64,000 nucleotides of DNA from Bacteroidota bacterium (GTDB lineage: Bacteria; Bacteroidota; Bacteroidia; Chitinophagales; Saprospiraceae), in NCBI GenBank assembly GCA_029781865.1, contig JAKOVW010000062.1, positions 24,582 through 88,581 on the forward strand. Reading direction: 5' to 3'. The notes under the pieces are model-generated. The model did not search any database, was not told where the DNA came from, and saw only the letters and a program-made list of their open reading frames with translations. Position 1 is the stretch's first letter, and every line of letters starts with the position of its first letter. Shown here piece after piece: positions 16,769 through 26,198 of the stretch. The position numbers and the translations under genes were made by a program.

Positions 16769-17749
16769 TCAGCTTTTTACCGCTTTTTTTGAAAAGGTAT
16801 AATGTTCCCTCCAGTATTCATCAGGGTCAGCATCCAGCAGGCCAAGCAACTGGGCGATCCCATTGCCTTCCAGAATTTTTGAAAACAATCGTTGGTGCTT
16901 CGCCAGTAACGAGGTCAATTGAGCAATTCGCAAGGTTGGAAAATGCGCAGGCCTCAATCGCAACAATTTCCATTCAAAGGCTTCCATCGGACTAAGATCA
17001 AATTTGGCTTTCAGAAAATGATATTCCGTCTGAAGCGCTAAAGAATACGAATGATCCATAGTTTCATTCAGAAATCCGGCAGTACCAAAAAATAAAGCTG
17101 AAAGTGAGAAAGCGTCGTGATATACTTTTGTAATGATGGGATACGGAAGTTTCTGACACAACCGGTCCATGGCTTCGCAATTGACAGGGGCTACAATATA
17201 ATGCGCGATTCGATTAAACAATATGGCTTCCCAATCCCATTGCAACCCTGACAAAAGAACTTTGCAGTGGTTGGTTTTTTCTTCCATCCGTTCCATCATC
17301 ATTCGTTCTATCTGACTTGCTTTAATCAAAGGCGAAATGTTTTCGATAAAGCGCTGGCAGGGAATTCGTTGCCTGTTTTCCATGAGCTGCTGATAATTAA
17401 TCAAAATTTCAGGGCGGATCAAAGACTTTAATTCCAGACAGGAAATCTTTCTGCCTGACCAACTTATTTCATTATCGTGATCCCAAACCACATGCAATAT
17501 GGTGTTTTGATAATTAGGATCATGTTCATGCTGATGCAGCAACCAGTCAGAAGATTTTACATGAATTTCAACATGACCAACCCATAGTATGTCATTGATC
17601 TTAATTTTAGCAAAAAGAAAATCCGGTCCCTGATTGGTGTTTTGATGTCCGGTATGGAGAATCTCTATCGTCTCACCGTTTGTGGTCAATGGATTTTTTG
17701 AATAAATAAATTTAGATCTCCAGATAAATTGAATGAGGTCTTCTTTCAT
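16769..17749 (-). CDS. DUF2851 protein, truncated by nonsense codon
   Basis: 326 residues matching the N-terminal three quarters of DUF2851, a family of about 420 residues found almost only in Bacteroidota. Signatures are GETIEILHTGHQNTNQGPDF, VGHVEIHVKSSDW and ILHVVWDHD, recalling a nuclease-like fold core (D/E-x-HVK). The function is not established. The frame ends at TGA in KKAVKS-stop, but the family C-terminus continues in the same frame downstream (see next entry). A truncated product lacking the CxxC region is possible. The upstream gap to the next gene is over 500 bases. Confidence 0.8.
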   Translation of the reverse strand: MKEDLIQFIWRSKFIYSKNPLTTNGETIEILHTGHQNTNQGPDFLFAKIKINDILWVGHVEIHVKSSDWLLHQHEHDPNYQNTILHVVWDHDNEISWSGRKISCLELKSLIRPEILINYQQLMENRQRIPCQRFIENISPLIKASQIERMMMERMEEKTNHCKVLLSGLQWDWEAILFNRIAHYIVAPVNCEAMDRLCQKLPYPIITKVYHDAFSLSALFFGTAGFLNETMDHSYSLALQTEYHFLKAKFDLSPMEAFEWKLLRLRPAHFPTLRIAQLTSLLAKHQRLFSKILEGNGIAQLLGLLDADPDEYWREHYTFSKKAVKS

Positions 17750-18099
17750 GAGGTGTTTGATTTAGGGTTATTAAAAAACTCATTGCGTGTTGAATCAATG
17801 CACTGCTCCAACTTCAATGAACTGTTCATGTATTCTCAAAATGTCCAATTGCAGTAATTTCATTCTTAGATACATGTTGTTATCTAAGCAGTATGGGTGT
17901 TACTCAATTTTTTTACAATGGCATATGTACCATTTCCTTCAAACTGCCAACTCAATGCAGCTCCATGCGCATCCACCCTATTCTTACAATCAGCACTTTT
18001 TATCGTAAGTCATAATAGTGTAAAACGCACCAAGCCTACATTTCCGGTTTGCCTCAAAAATGTTTGCTTAATTGAATTAATGCTTCACATAGTGTGTGT
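17750..18099. other. Intergenic stretch without recognisable gene
   Basis: Between the DUF2851 start and the C-rich repeat behind folA I see no convincing coding frame, RNA gene or palindrome. Short open frames here lack family features. It probably holds the DUF2851 promoter. Confidence 0.5.
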
Positions 18100-18325
18100 A
18101 TCCTCTCTCATAGTTCTGATCTCATAGCTTCCATCTCCACTCATCGTTCATCTCTCATAACTCATCTCTCCATTCTCCTCTCCTCTCCTCTCCTAGCTCC
18201 TAGCTCCTGGTTCCTGGTTCCTCTCTCAGATCTCATAGTTCGGATCTCATAGCTCAGATCTCCATTCTCCTCTCCTAGCTCCTAGCTCCTAGTTCCTGGC
18301 TCAGATCTCATAGTTCCTACCCCCT
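18100..18325 (-). repeat. G-rich (minus strand) low-complexity repeat after folA
   Basis: About 200 bases of alternating CTCCTAGCTCCTAG, CTCTCCTCTCC and GATCTCATAG units on the plus strand. Read in the direction of folA they are TAGGAGCTAGGAG and TATGAGATCTGAG units. The tract overlaps the last folA codons (YERG-stop) and supplies the TAG stop. It is the same class as the tracts after the DinB gene and porU2, again with the G-rich strand in sense orientation. Confidence 0.8.
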
Positions 18326-18808
18326 CTCATATTGTATGAAAGAATAATTCATCTTGTTTTTTTCATCTGCTAAATGATCTTCTCTGAAGCTGACCTTCCA
18401 TTCTTCTAAATTGATTTCCGGAAACCAGGTGTCTCCTTTGCAGGGCACATCGACCAGTGTTACATACAATCGATTCCAAAGATGCACAGATTGATTGTAA
18501 ATTTCTCCACCACCAATGATAAAAATTTCTTTTTCATTATTTCTTTTGGACCATAACAATCCTTCTTCAATAGAATGAACTATGATGCAATTGCTCACTA
18601 TAAAATAAGGATCACGGGTTACAATAATATTTGTCCTTCCAGGAAGTGGATTGCCAATGCTTTGAAAACATTTCCTTCCCATAAGAACAGAATGACCCAT
18701 GGTTTTCTTTTTAAAATATTTGAGATCCGCCGGCAGATACCATGGAATTTGATTTTCAAATCCAATCACGCGGTCCTGGTTCATCGCAACTATTGAAGAG
18801 ATAATCAT
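18317..18808 (-). CDS. folA: Dihydrofolate reductase
   Basis: 163 residues, standard length. It opens with ISSIVAMNQDRVIGFENQIPW. The substrate-binding acidic residue lies in LPADLKYFKK (about 27-36). NADPH-binding MGRKCFQSIGNPLPGR lies at about 43-58 and IIGGGEIYNQ at about 97-106. It reduces dihydrofolate to tetrahydrofolate for thymidylate and one-carbon metabolism. Its ATG overlaps the mrdA stop by four bases, so folA is the translationally coupled tail of the rod-shape operon. Its 3' end runs into the low-complexity repeat. Confidence 0.96.
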   Translation of the reverse strand: MIISSIVAMNQDRVIGFENQIPWYLPADLKYFKKKTMGHSVLMGRKCFQSIGNPLPGRTNIIVTRDPYFIVSNCIIVHSIEEGLLWSKRNNEKEIFIIGGGEIYNQSVHLWNRLYVTLVDVPCKGDTWFPEINLEEWKVSFREDHLADEKNKMNYSFIQYERG

Positions 18809-20652
18809 GTTTTTGCCAATTTGGGAACAAGACTTTTTTTAATCATCGATTCCTCAAGATCTTTTCGCTTGACTATTTTATTCAAATACTTTTCTATCAT
18901 TAATGAAGCAATGGGTGCAGCTACTGCACCTCCCGCACCTGCATTTTCAACATAAACGGCAATGGCAATTTTGGGATGATCCTTTGGAGCAAAAGCAAAA
19001 AACACCGAATGCGATTCTCCATGTGGATTCTGTGACGTACCGGTTTTACCGCAGGTTGTAATTTCAGGATTGTAAGCCAGATAAGCTGTTCCACTCTGAA
19101 CGGCCATTTCCATTCCTTCAATTACTGGTTCAAAATATTTTTCATCAATGGGCACCCTGTTTTGAGTCCGAAAACGCTCCGGAATCTCCAGTTGATTTCC
19201 AATAAAACTCTTAACCAGATGCGGAGTATAATAATATCCGCGATTTGCAATAATCGCCGCCAGATTAGCCATCTGAATGGTGGACAGCTGCAACTCCCCC
19301 TGGCCAATGCCTACCGATACAAAATAAGTAGATCTCCATTGATCTGTTTTATACATTCTGGTATAAAATTCTGAAGTGGGAATAAATCCTCCACTTTCTG
19401 TAGACACATCGGTATACAATGGTTTTCCCAATCCAAATGCTCCCAGATATTTGACCAGGATATCGAGTCCTACCTGTGGTTTATTGAATCCTTCAATTTC
19501 GATCAGATCCCTGAATGTTTGAATAAAATACGAATTACAGGAATGCTGTAAGGCAACTGACAATTTATACGGTTGCGGATGCTGATGACATCCATAGGAA
19601 ACATTTTTATAATAATAGGCTCCTGTGCAGGTATGCGAAGTATAGTCGTGTAACACGCCTTCCTGTTGTGCGATCAAAGCAAGTATTGGTTTAAATATAG
19701 AACCCGGTGGATACTTTGCATTGGACGAACGGTCAAATAATGGTTTCAGGGTATCCTTGAGCAAGTATGCATATGCGACGCCCCTGTTGTTGTGAATGGA
19801 TAATAAATTCGGATTGTATGTCGGAGCAGTAACCTGGCATAGAATTTCGCCGGTCGATGGCTCAATGGCAACAATACCTCCGACTTTATTTTGCATAAGC
19901 GTGTCCCCGTATTTCTGAAGCTCTATGTCAATAGACATTTTGATATCCGAACCGGAAACAGCTTCCTTGTCGAGTTTGCCGTGTTCAAAATGACCTACTT
20001 CCCTTCCGAGATTATCTTTCAATACGAACTCCACGCCATTGGAGCCGCGGATGGCATCTTCATAAATTTTTTCCAAACCTGATGTGCCAATGTAATCGCC
20101 CAACCGATATTTCCCATCTGATCGCTCGATTTCCTCTTTGGTCACCTCGCTGATGTATCCAAGATAATTTGCTCCGTGTGGTTCAGGATATTCACGGATA
20201 GATCTCAGCAATCCTTTAAAGCCCGGAAAGCGAAATGAATTTTCCTGGAAAGGAAGAAAAACTTCCGGTGGAATACTTTTGAGAAATACAAAGGGAATGG
20301 ACCTGCTGTACTTTCCGGTACTCCAGTCCTTATCGAGGTTTTCTTCAAAGGTTTCTTTGCTGATATGCAGTAATTCGCAAAACAAAGTGGTATCCATTCC
20401 GGGCATTAGCTCCTTATAAGTCACATACAAATCATAGGTCGGATAATTGATGACCAGTACTTTTCCATTGCGGTCATAAAATAATCCTCTGGAAGGATAG
20501 ATGGTATTTTGATTTAATGTCGTCGAACTGGCTTTATTGGAATAATATGGATTGAATAACTGGATTTTTGCCAAAGTGATGATCAGTGTAGCGCTGCATA
20601 CAATGACTAAGCCTTTTACAATCTGATATCTCTTAATGCGTTTGTCTTCCAT
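18805..20652 (-). CDS. mrdA: Penicillin-binding protein 2 (elongasome transpeptidase)
   Basis: 615 residues. One N-terminal membrane anchor (about 12-30) is followed by the pedestal/dimerisation domain (IYPSRGLFYDRNGKVL). The transpeptidase domain carries all three catalytic motifs: SxxK in YPPGSIFKP (about 312-320), SxN in HSCNSYF, and KTGT in CGKTGTSQNPHG. It crosslinks lateral-wall peptidoglycan in the periplasm with MreBCD. It lies nine bases after mreD and overlaps folA by four. A rodA homologue is not in the window. Confidence 0.95.
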   Translation of the reverse strand: MEDKRIKRYQIVKGLVIVCSATLIITLAKIQLFNPYYSNKASSTTLNQNTIYPSRGLFYDRNGKVLVINYPTYDLYVTYKELMPGMDTTLFCELLHISKETFEENLDKDWSTGKYSRSIPFVFLKSIPPEVFLPFQENSFRFPGFKGLLRSIREYPEPHGANYLGYISEVTKEEIERSDGKYRLGDYIGTSGLEKIYEDAIRGSNGVEFVLKDNLGREVGHFEHGKLDKEAVSGSDIKMSIDIELQKYGDTLMQNKVGGIVAIEPSTGEILCQVTAPTYNPNLLSIHNNRGVAYAYLLKDTLKPLFDRSSNAKYPPGSIFKPILALIAQQEGVLHDYTSHTCTGAYYYKNVSYGCHQHPQPYKLSVALQHSCNSYFIQTFRDLIEIEGFNKPQVGLDILVKYLGAFGLGKPLYTDVSTESGGFIPTSEFYTRMYKTDQWRSTYFVSVGIGQGELQLSTIQMANLAAIIANRGYYYTPHLVKSFIGNQLEIPERFRTQNRVPIDEKYFEPVIEGMEMAVQSGTAYLAYNPEITTCGKTGTSQNPHGESHSVFFAFAPKDHPKIAIAVYVENAGAGGAVAAPIASLMIEKYLNKIVKRKDLEESMIKKSLVPKLAKT

Positions 20653-20661
20653 TTGATCCGA

Positions 20662-21183
20662 TCAGGACTTAAAGCTATAAAACAATTGAACGAGAAAAAT
20701 AATAATACTGGAAACAAAAAAACTGAGAATTGTTTTGACCAGAATTTCTCCTGCATATACAAAGGTGAAAATCTCCAGTATAAAATAAGATAGAAAAAAA
20801 ATAAACAATAAAACACTGGCATACTTTGAAAACCAAACGACTCCCAGATTGCTGATCGTCGGACTAATATCCGTATGATAACCATTCTTGGGTTCAAAAA
20901 TCCGCAACACCAGCGGACGAAAAATGACCATCCATAAACACGCACCCGCATGTACTCCGGGTGAAACGTAAAATAAGTCGACTATAAATCCGATGGTAAA
21001 TGCAATCAAGATCACAAAAAACTGTGGAATTTTTATAGGCAAAGTCAACAAGGCTACCGGATAAATCATGATGAAAATGTAATTCTGATTAGAACCCGCA
21101 AGATTAATATGCTTGAGTACCAATACCTGCAAGGCAATGTACAGGATAAAGCGGACGATATGATTTACCCAGATATTATTCAT
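20662..21183 (-). CDS. mreD: Rod shape-determining protein MreD
   Basis: 173 residues with five to six hydrophobic segments (HIVRFILYIALQVLVLKHI, LTLPIKIPQFFVILIAF, YASVLLFIFFLSYFILEIF). MreD is poorly conserved, so the call rests on size, topology and position between mreC and mrdA; the N-terminal QVLVLKHINL and LDLFYVSPGVHAGACL-like region (VDLFYVSPGVHAG) match Bacteroidota MreD. It is an inner-membrane partner of MreC in the elongasome. Its start overlaps the end of mreC by eight bases. Confidence 0.9.
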   Translation of the reverse strand: MNNIWVNHIVRFILYIALQVLVLKHINLAGSNQNYIFIMIYPVALLTLPIKIPQFFVILIAFTIGFIVDLFYVSPGVHAGACLWMVIFRPLVLRIFEPKNGYHTDISPTISNLGVVWFSKYASVLLFIFFLSYFILEIFTFVYAGEILVKTILSFFVSSIIIFLVQLFYSFKS

Positions 21184-22012
21184 AGCGCAACATACGTTTT
21201 TCCAGATTTTCCTTTTCCCCTAAACTATTATTGCTAATCACATACACCTGCTCAATGTTCGTCATAGACTGACTTAATGCGACATCAATTTTATACGTAA
21301 ATGAGCCCGCTTCCACTTTATACAGATCGACAAAACCAATCAACAGATTTTTGGGAAACACAATAGAATAACCGCTCGTAACAATGGTATCCCCCAATCG
21401 CACATCTGCATATTTCTGAATGGCTTGTAAATTCATGATCGAAGGATCTTTTCCATTCCAGACTAAAGAACCAAAAAATCCACATCGCTTCAATCTTGCG
21501 CTGATATTGGTATTATTATGTAATAAAGACATGACCAGTGAATAATGGGCACTGGTATCTGTAACTATACCCACAATTCCTTTTGAAGTGATCACACCCA
21601 TTCCGGGAGCAATGTGATCACTCCCTCCTTTATCCAGCGTAATCATATTATTACGCTTATCCAATGAATTATTAATCACCTTTGCCGGAATGAGTTTATA
21701 AATTTTTTGATTTGGAAGTTGATTAATAGAACTATCGAGTGCGGTACCGGCATTCTGACTGCGATTGATAAACTGACTCAATATTCTCGCATTTTCAGTG
21801 GCAATGCTGTCGTATTTTTCTTTTAAATGAAAATAGGAAACCATATTCTGGAAACGGGACTGAATATTTCCGGCCATGAGCTGATAGGAATGCAGATAAA
21901 TTTTTTGCTGATTTTGATTGTATTTGACAATCCAAAACAAGCTGATACATTGCAAAATGATAAACAAAACCAGGGAACCATTTTGAACGATTACTCTGGC
22001 TATTTTCCACAT
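21176..22012 (-). CDS. mreC: Rod shape-determining protein MreC
   Basis: 278 residues: a single N-terminal membrane helix (SLVLFIILQCISLFWIV), a coiled-coil stretch (about 45-85), then the two beta-barrel periplasmic domains. Family motifs are IPAKVINNSLDKRNNMITLD, KGGSDHIAPGMGVI, GIVGIVTDTSAHYSLVMSLL and LGDTIVTSGYSIVFPKNLLI. MreC links cytoplasmic MreB filaments to periplasmic PBP2. It is encoded between mreB (191-base gap) and mreD (overlap). Confidence 0.96.
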   Translation of the reverse strand: MWKIARVIVQNGSLVLFIILQCISLFWIVKYNQNQQKIYLHSYQLMAGNIQSRFQNMVSYFHLKEKYDSIATENARILSQFINRSQNAGTALDSSINQLPNQKIYKLIPAKVINNSLDKRNNMITLDKGGSDHIAPGMGVITSKGIVGIVTDTSAHYSLVMSLLHNNTNISARLKRCGFFGSLVWNGKDPSIMNLQAIQKYADVRLGDTIVTSGYSIVFPKNLLIGFVDLYKVEAGSFTYKIDVALSQSMTNIEQVYVISNNSLGEKENLEKRMLRYE

Positions 22013-22203
22013 CGGTTTAGTCTTTTAAGCTATAGGCTTGATGCTATATACTACAGGCAATATGCTGTTGGTTGAAAAGTTAATGAATCTTGCCTCATGT
22101 GAACCGGGAATAATTTTATTTCAGAAAGTAGTGCCAACATCGGTATTTAATATTCAAACATTATGGAATCTGATTAGTCTTAAGTCCTGAGCTTACCACA
22201 TCA

Positions 22204-23235
22204 TCAGATGCTTTTCCTGTCGATCAAAAATGAAAACCGGTCTGTATTTTTTAAGGCAAGCCCGGTACCGCGCACGACAGCACGCAAAGGGTCCTGAGCC
22301 ACAACCACAGGAAGTTTCGTTTTTAATGACAGCCTTTTATCCAATCCTCTCAGCAAAGCACCTCCTCCGGTCAGATAAAGACCAGTTCGGTATATATCAG
22401 ATGAAAGCTCAGGTGGTGTAAGCTCCAATGCTTTCAAAACGGCTTCTTCTATTTTCATAATGGATTTATCCAACGCCTCCGCCGTTTCTTCATAGCGGAT
22501 GAGTATCTGCCGGGGAATTCCGGTCATCAAATCCCTTCCGTTTATCGCATAAAGATCAGGTGGATTTTCAAGTGTTTTAAGCGCCGATCCAATATTGATC
22601 TTCATTTGTTCAGCGGTGCGCTCTCCGATAAGCATGTTATGCTCCCTCCGCATGTAATCAATGATATCACTGGTAAACTCATCACCGGCCACACGTATAG
22701 ATTGATCACAGACTATCCCGGATAAGGCAATGACGGCAATTTCCGTCGTACCGCCTCCAATATCGATAACCATGTTGCCAATGGGTTCTTCGACGTCAAG
22801 CCCGATACCCAGTGCAGCGGCCATCGGTTCATGAATCAAATAAGTTTCTTTGGAGTCAACGTGATCTGCTGAATCAAAAACAGCCCGTTTCTCGACTTCG
22901 GTAATTCCCGAAGGAATACAAATCACCATTCGCAAATGGGTGAAGAACCTCCTCTTGGTTCCGATCATATTGATCATGCCCTGGATCATGGCTTCGGCAG
23001 CCTGAAAATCGGCTATCACACCGTCTTTCAAAGGCCGGATGGTCTCGATGTTTTTATGGGTTTTTTCATGCATTTGCATGGCCTTATTGCCCACTGCAAT
23101 TACATCCCCTGTTTTTTTATCAACAGCTACAATGGATGGCTCATCCACCACCACTTTATCATCCTGTATGATCAATGTATTGGCTGTACCTAAATCTACA
23201 GCCAGCTCCTGAACAAATAAATTAAATACTTTCAT
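22204..23235 (-). CDS. mreB: Rod shape-determining protein MreB
   Basis: 343 residues, full length. Actin-fold motifs are AVDLGTANTLI (phosphate 1), VIDIGGGTTEIAVIALSG (phosphate 2) and YLTGGGALLRGLDKRL (adenosine). It forms membrane-bound filaments that place the elongation machinery. It is the first gene of mreB-mreC-mreD-mrdA-folA. The 191-base gap to mreC may allow separate control of mreB level. Confidence 0.97.
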   Translation of the reverse strand: MKVFNLFVQELAVDLGTANTLIIQDDKVVVDEPSIVAVDKKTGDVIAVGNKAMQMHEKTHKNIETIRPLKDGVIADFQAAEAMIQGMINMIGTKRRFFTHLRMVICIPSGITEVEKRAVFDSADHVDSKETYLIHEPMAAALGIGLDVEEPIGNMVIDIGGGTTEIAVIALSGIVCDQSIRVAGDEFTSDIIDYMRREHNMLIGERTAEQMKINIGSALKTLENPPDLYAINGRDLMTGIPRQILIRYEETAEALDKSIMKIEEAVLKALELTPPELSSDIYRTGLYLTGGGALLRGLDKRLSLKTKLPVVVAQDPLRAVVRGTGLALKNTDRFSFLIDRKSI

Positions 23236-23657
23236 TCCGTCGGTCTGGTCTAGTCAAATTATCAAAAATCAATCCAATTAAGAAGATTGTCAAATCGGAT
23301 AGTAGTTCAAGGAAAAGTTTGCAAAAATACATAAAATCCGAACAAAAACGCCAGGCTGCTTCTGCTGTTGAATGTAATTCATTCCAATAAAAGCACTTGT
23401 GTTCTAAACCAGCCTTTCTCCAACCCGGAATCTCATTTCATAAATGAATTTCTTAAGTCTATGAATCCGGAAAATGGGTTAAAAAATGAATCCGGTTTGC
23501 TTGTTCTGACTACTAAATGGAATTAATTGATTTAAGTTGTTGAAATGATATTTATAATTGAAAATCAATGCATTAAATGACTCCCTGCCCCTTCGTACTG
23601 ACGCTTTAATGAATGCAAGAAGCTCTGGTTAAAAGGAATAGATCGAAAAAGCTGTTC
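23236..23657. other. 422-bp intergenic region upstream of mreB
   Basis: There is no coding frame with family features. It lies between the mreB start and the end of the M16 gene, both on the minus strand. CAAAAATA at 23322-23329 reads TATTTTTG on the minus strand, a fit to the -7 consensus TAnnTTTG about 87 bases before mreB. No clear -33 partner was found, so the promoter call is weak. Confidence 0.4.
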
Positions 23658-24935
23658 TCATGCCCCCGCAGTCACTAAGATCATTTCTCCGGGATTAAAA
23701 TATCGGGCTGCAAGACGGCTAAGCATAGCTGAGTCGGCTTCCAAAATGGCATTCAGCAAACCCGGAAATGCATCTGCACTACCGTATTCCGTAACCAGTA
23801 CCTTGATAAAACTCATCGTTTGAAAGGGACCATCCATGTGCCTCATGATATTTCCGCAGATATAATTTTTAACCAGGTCCAATTCATCGAAAGGTATGGC
23901 TTCCGTACTCAATTTATTCAGTTCGTCTTTTATACATGAAATGGCATTGGCAATCTGGTCCGGATTTAATTCTGCACTGATGTAAAAACAACCATCATGA
24001 ACCAGAGCATCCAAAGTGGAATGGATGTCATACGTGTAGCCTTTGTCCTCTCTCAGGTTTTTCATCAGGCGCGAACCAAAATAATCCCCGAGAATGGTAT
24101 TCAATAAATACAGACCAAAGAAATCCGGATGCTTCTTGGGAATGCAGCGCATACCCATCTTTAAACTGACCTGGGCACATTGGTCGATGGAGAAATGCCT
24201 GGTAACCGGAGCCCCGGGGGCTGCAGTATACTTGAATTCATCTTTTTTTTGGCCTTTTGGGAATTGCAATATGATTTGCTCTAAATGCTTTTCAGCCTGA
24301 CCCCCCAAATCACCGCAATAGAAAACCTCCAGGACGTCTGAAACGTAATTTTCTTTTTGATACTGATGAAGATCGGCGGTTTGCAGTGCTTCAATAAGCG
24401 CCGGACTCGTATTATAACCGTAGACTGTTTCGGCTCCATAAGCCAGGGCCGTAAATTCCCGGTATGAGACATAATCGGGCTCGACCAATTGATGTTGCAG
24501 CTGGGATTTAAAAAACAGCCGTGCCTTATCTAAATCCTCCTCTCTGTAGGCGGGGTTAAGTATCAGATTTACGATAAATCCGGTTAAAAATTCAAAGTGC
24601 TTTTGAAGACAACTCATTGAAATGACCGTAAAATCCAGGTCCGCATGAATCGACAGATTCGCTCCATAGAAATCTATGATGTCTGCCACCTTATGGGCAT
24701 TTAAGCTGGTAGTGCCTTCCTGAATCTGGTTAGCAGCCATCCTGGAGGCCAGCTTTTTATGCTCGCTGATCCTGCCATTCCTAAACACTATTTCCAGGGA
24801 GCACAAGCCCGGTTTTGAAGTCTGGATTTGATAGAGCCGGGCCCCATTCGGGAAGTCCTTCTTCTGATAATCCGGCAAAGTCAAGTTCTTCCAATCCACC
24901 TTTACCTGTGGAATTTTCAACCCAGATACACTCAT
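23658..24935 (-). CDS. M16-family peptidase homologue lacking the zinc motif
   Basis: 425 residues with two M16 (insulinase/pitrilysin) halves. It has no signal peptide, so it is cytoplasmic or peripheral. Where active members carry HxxEH, this protein reads RMAAN in SRMAANQIQEGTTSLNAHKV (about residues 64-83), so the zinc ligands and catalytic Glu are absent. Other family marks remain: GSRLMKNLREDKGYTYDIHS and LLNTILGDYFG. Such inactive subunits usually pair with an active M16 partner encoded next door, but none is adjacent here. It is divergent from dnaN with a 142-base gap. Confidence 0.85.
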   Translation of the reverse strand: MSVSGLKIPQVKVDWKNLTLPDYQKKDFPNGARLYQIQTSKPGLCSLEIVFRNGRISEHKKLASRMAANQIQEGTTSLNAHKVADIIDFYGANLSIHADLDFTVISMSCLQKHFEFLTGFIVNLILNPAYREEDLDKARLFFKSQLQHQLVEPDYVSYREFTALAYGAETVYGYNTSPALIEALQTADLHQYQKENYVSDVLEVFYCGDLGGQAEKHLEQIILQFPKGQKKDEFKYTAAPGAPVTRHFSIDQCAQVSLKMGMRCIPKKHPDFFGLYLLNTILGDYFGSRLMKNLREDKGYTYDIHSTLDALVHDGCFYISAELNPDQIANAISCIKDELNKLSTEAIPFDELDLVKNYICGNIMRHMDGPFQTMSFIKVLVTEYGSADAFPGLLNAILEADSAMLSRLAARYFNPGEMILVTAGA

Positions 24936-24972
24936 CTTTGATTCTGTCTTTTAATGCAAGCCAAAATAAACG

Positions 24973-24980
24973 TATTTTTG
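24973..24980 (+). promoter_or_regulatory. Candidate dnaN promoter -7 element
   Basis: TATTTTTG matches TAnnTTTG and lies 97 bases before the dnaN ATG in the divergent intergenic region. No good -33 element was seen at the expected spacing. Confidence 0.35.
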
Positions 24981-25077
24981 TCCACCATATTGAGTGTAAA
25001 CTTATCGATTGGTTAAGAATCCTCCGTATTTAATTGAAATTAAGATCTAATATCGTACAGCAAAATTGATTTGATTC

Positions 25078-26193
25078 ATGAAATTCAGCGTATCCTCCGG
25101 TAACTTTCTGGAAAAACTAAGTAAAGTATCTTCTGCATTGGCTTCTAATCCGGTCATCCCCGTTTTGGAAGATTTTCTGATTTCTTCTAAAGGGAATAAC
25201 TTAAGCATCACTGCCTCCAATCTTGAATTGACCATCACTACTCACATGGAAGCAGAAGTGTCTCAACCGGGTAAAATTGCAATACCGGGTAAAACCTTAC
25301 TTGAAACCCTGAAATCTCTTGCAGAACAACCAATCAATATTGATGTCAATGAAGACAGCAATGGAATTACAATAACCTCCCAGTCGGGAAAGTATAAACT
25401 GGTCGGAGAGAAAGCGGAAGATTTTCCTGAGCTCAGCCTGCCTACCAATGAAGACAAAATCACCATCTCGGCTGAACGCCTGATGAGTGCCATAGATAAA
25501 ACTTCCTTCGCTACCAGCAATGATGAAATGAGACAGGCTATGAAAGGAGTTTGCCTCAACATTGATTTTAAATCACTCACTTTCGCTGCCACCGATGCAC
25601 ACAAATTGGTGAAGTACTCTTTTCTGGATATTAAAAGTGAAGCATCCTCAACGATCATTCTAACCAAGAAATCCTTACTTGCTTTGAAGTCCATTCTGCC
25701 AAGAGATGGCGAAGTGGTTCTTCATTTCGGCAGAACAAAAGCATTTTTCACTTTTGGAGAAACGGTTTTATCCACGCGTTTAATTGAAGCGAAGTATCCC
25801 GATTACAACGCTGTAATTCCAACCAACAATCCATATCAATTACAGGTCAACAGACTGGAATTGTTGTCTGCACTGAAAAGACTGATCGTGTATGCGAATA
25901 AATCAACCAATCAGGTCGTATTCAACATTCAGGATAAAAGTCTGACCATCTCTTCACAGGATCCGGATATGTCCAATGAAGCTACAGAACAATTGAGTTG
26001 TAGTTTTCAGGGCGAACCAATGACGATAGGCTTCAATGGTAAATTTTTAGTCGATATGTTATCCGCCATGAACAGCGAAAACATTAGCATCGATTTATCT
26101 CAACCGAATAAACCCGGAATCCTATTGCCTTCTGAACAAGCTATGGGTGAACAATTACTCATGCTGATCATGCCGATTATGACCAATTATTAA
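25078..26193 (+). CDS. dnaN: DNA polymerase III sliding clamp (beta subunit)
   Basis: 371 residues, the standard three-domain beta clamp. It opens MKFSVSSGNFLEKLSKVSSA and has the conserved core FPELSLPTNEDKITISAERL. It ends GEQLLMLIMPIMTNY, matching the family C-terminal MLMPMR/N-type hydrophobic pocket segment. It encircles DNA and tethers polymerase and repair proteins. No dnaA or DnaA-box cluster is nearby, so this is not an origin arrangement. nadD follows after five bases, implying an operon. Confidence 0.97.
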   Translation: MKFSVSSGNFLEKLSKVSSALASNPVIPVLEDFLISSKGNNLSITASNLELTITTHMEAEVSQPGKIAIPGKTLLETLKSLAEQPINIDVNEDSNGITITSQSGKYKLVGEKAEDFPELSLPTNEDKITISAERLMSAIDKTSFATSNDEMRQAMKGVCLNIDFKSLTFAATDAHKLVKYSFLDIKSEASSTIILTKKSLLALKSILPRDGEVVLHFGRTKAFFTFGETVLSTRLIEAKYPDYNAVIPTNNPYQLQVNRLELLSALKRLIVYANKSTNQVVFNIQDKSLTISSQDPDMSNEATEQLSCSFQGEPMTIGFNGKFLVDMLSAMNSENISIDLSQPNKPGILLPSEQAMGEQLLMLIMPIMTNY

Positions 26194-26198
26194 TTTGC

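Noticed and set aside
16769..16771. Selenocysteine or genome-wide TGA recoding in the DUF2851 gene
   Set aside because: No selenocysteine family precedent for DUF2851 and TGA ends other genes here, for example the flippase gene at 39296-39298.
24936..25077. Replication origin next to dnaN
   Set aside because: No dnaA gene and no cluster of DnaA boxes in the 142-base region; the following gene is nadD.
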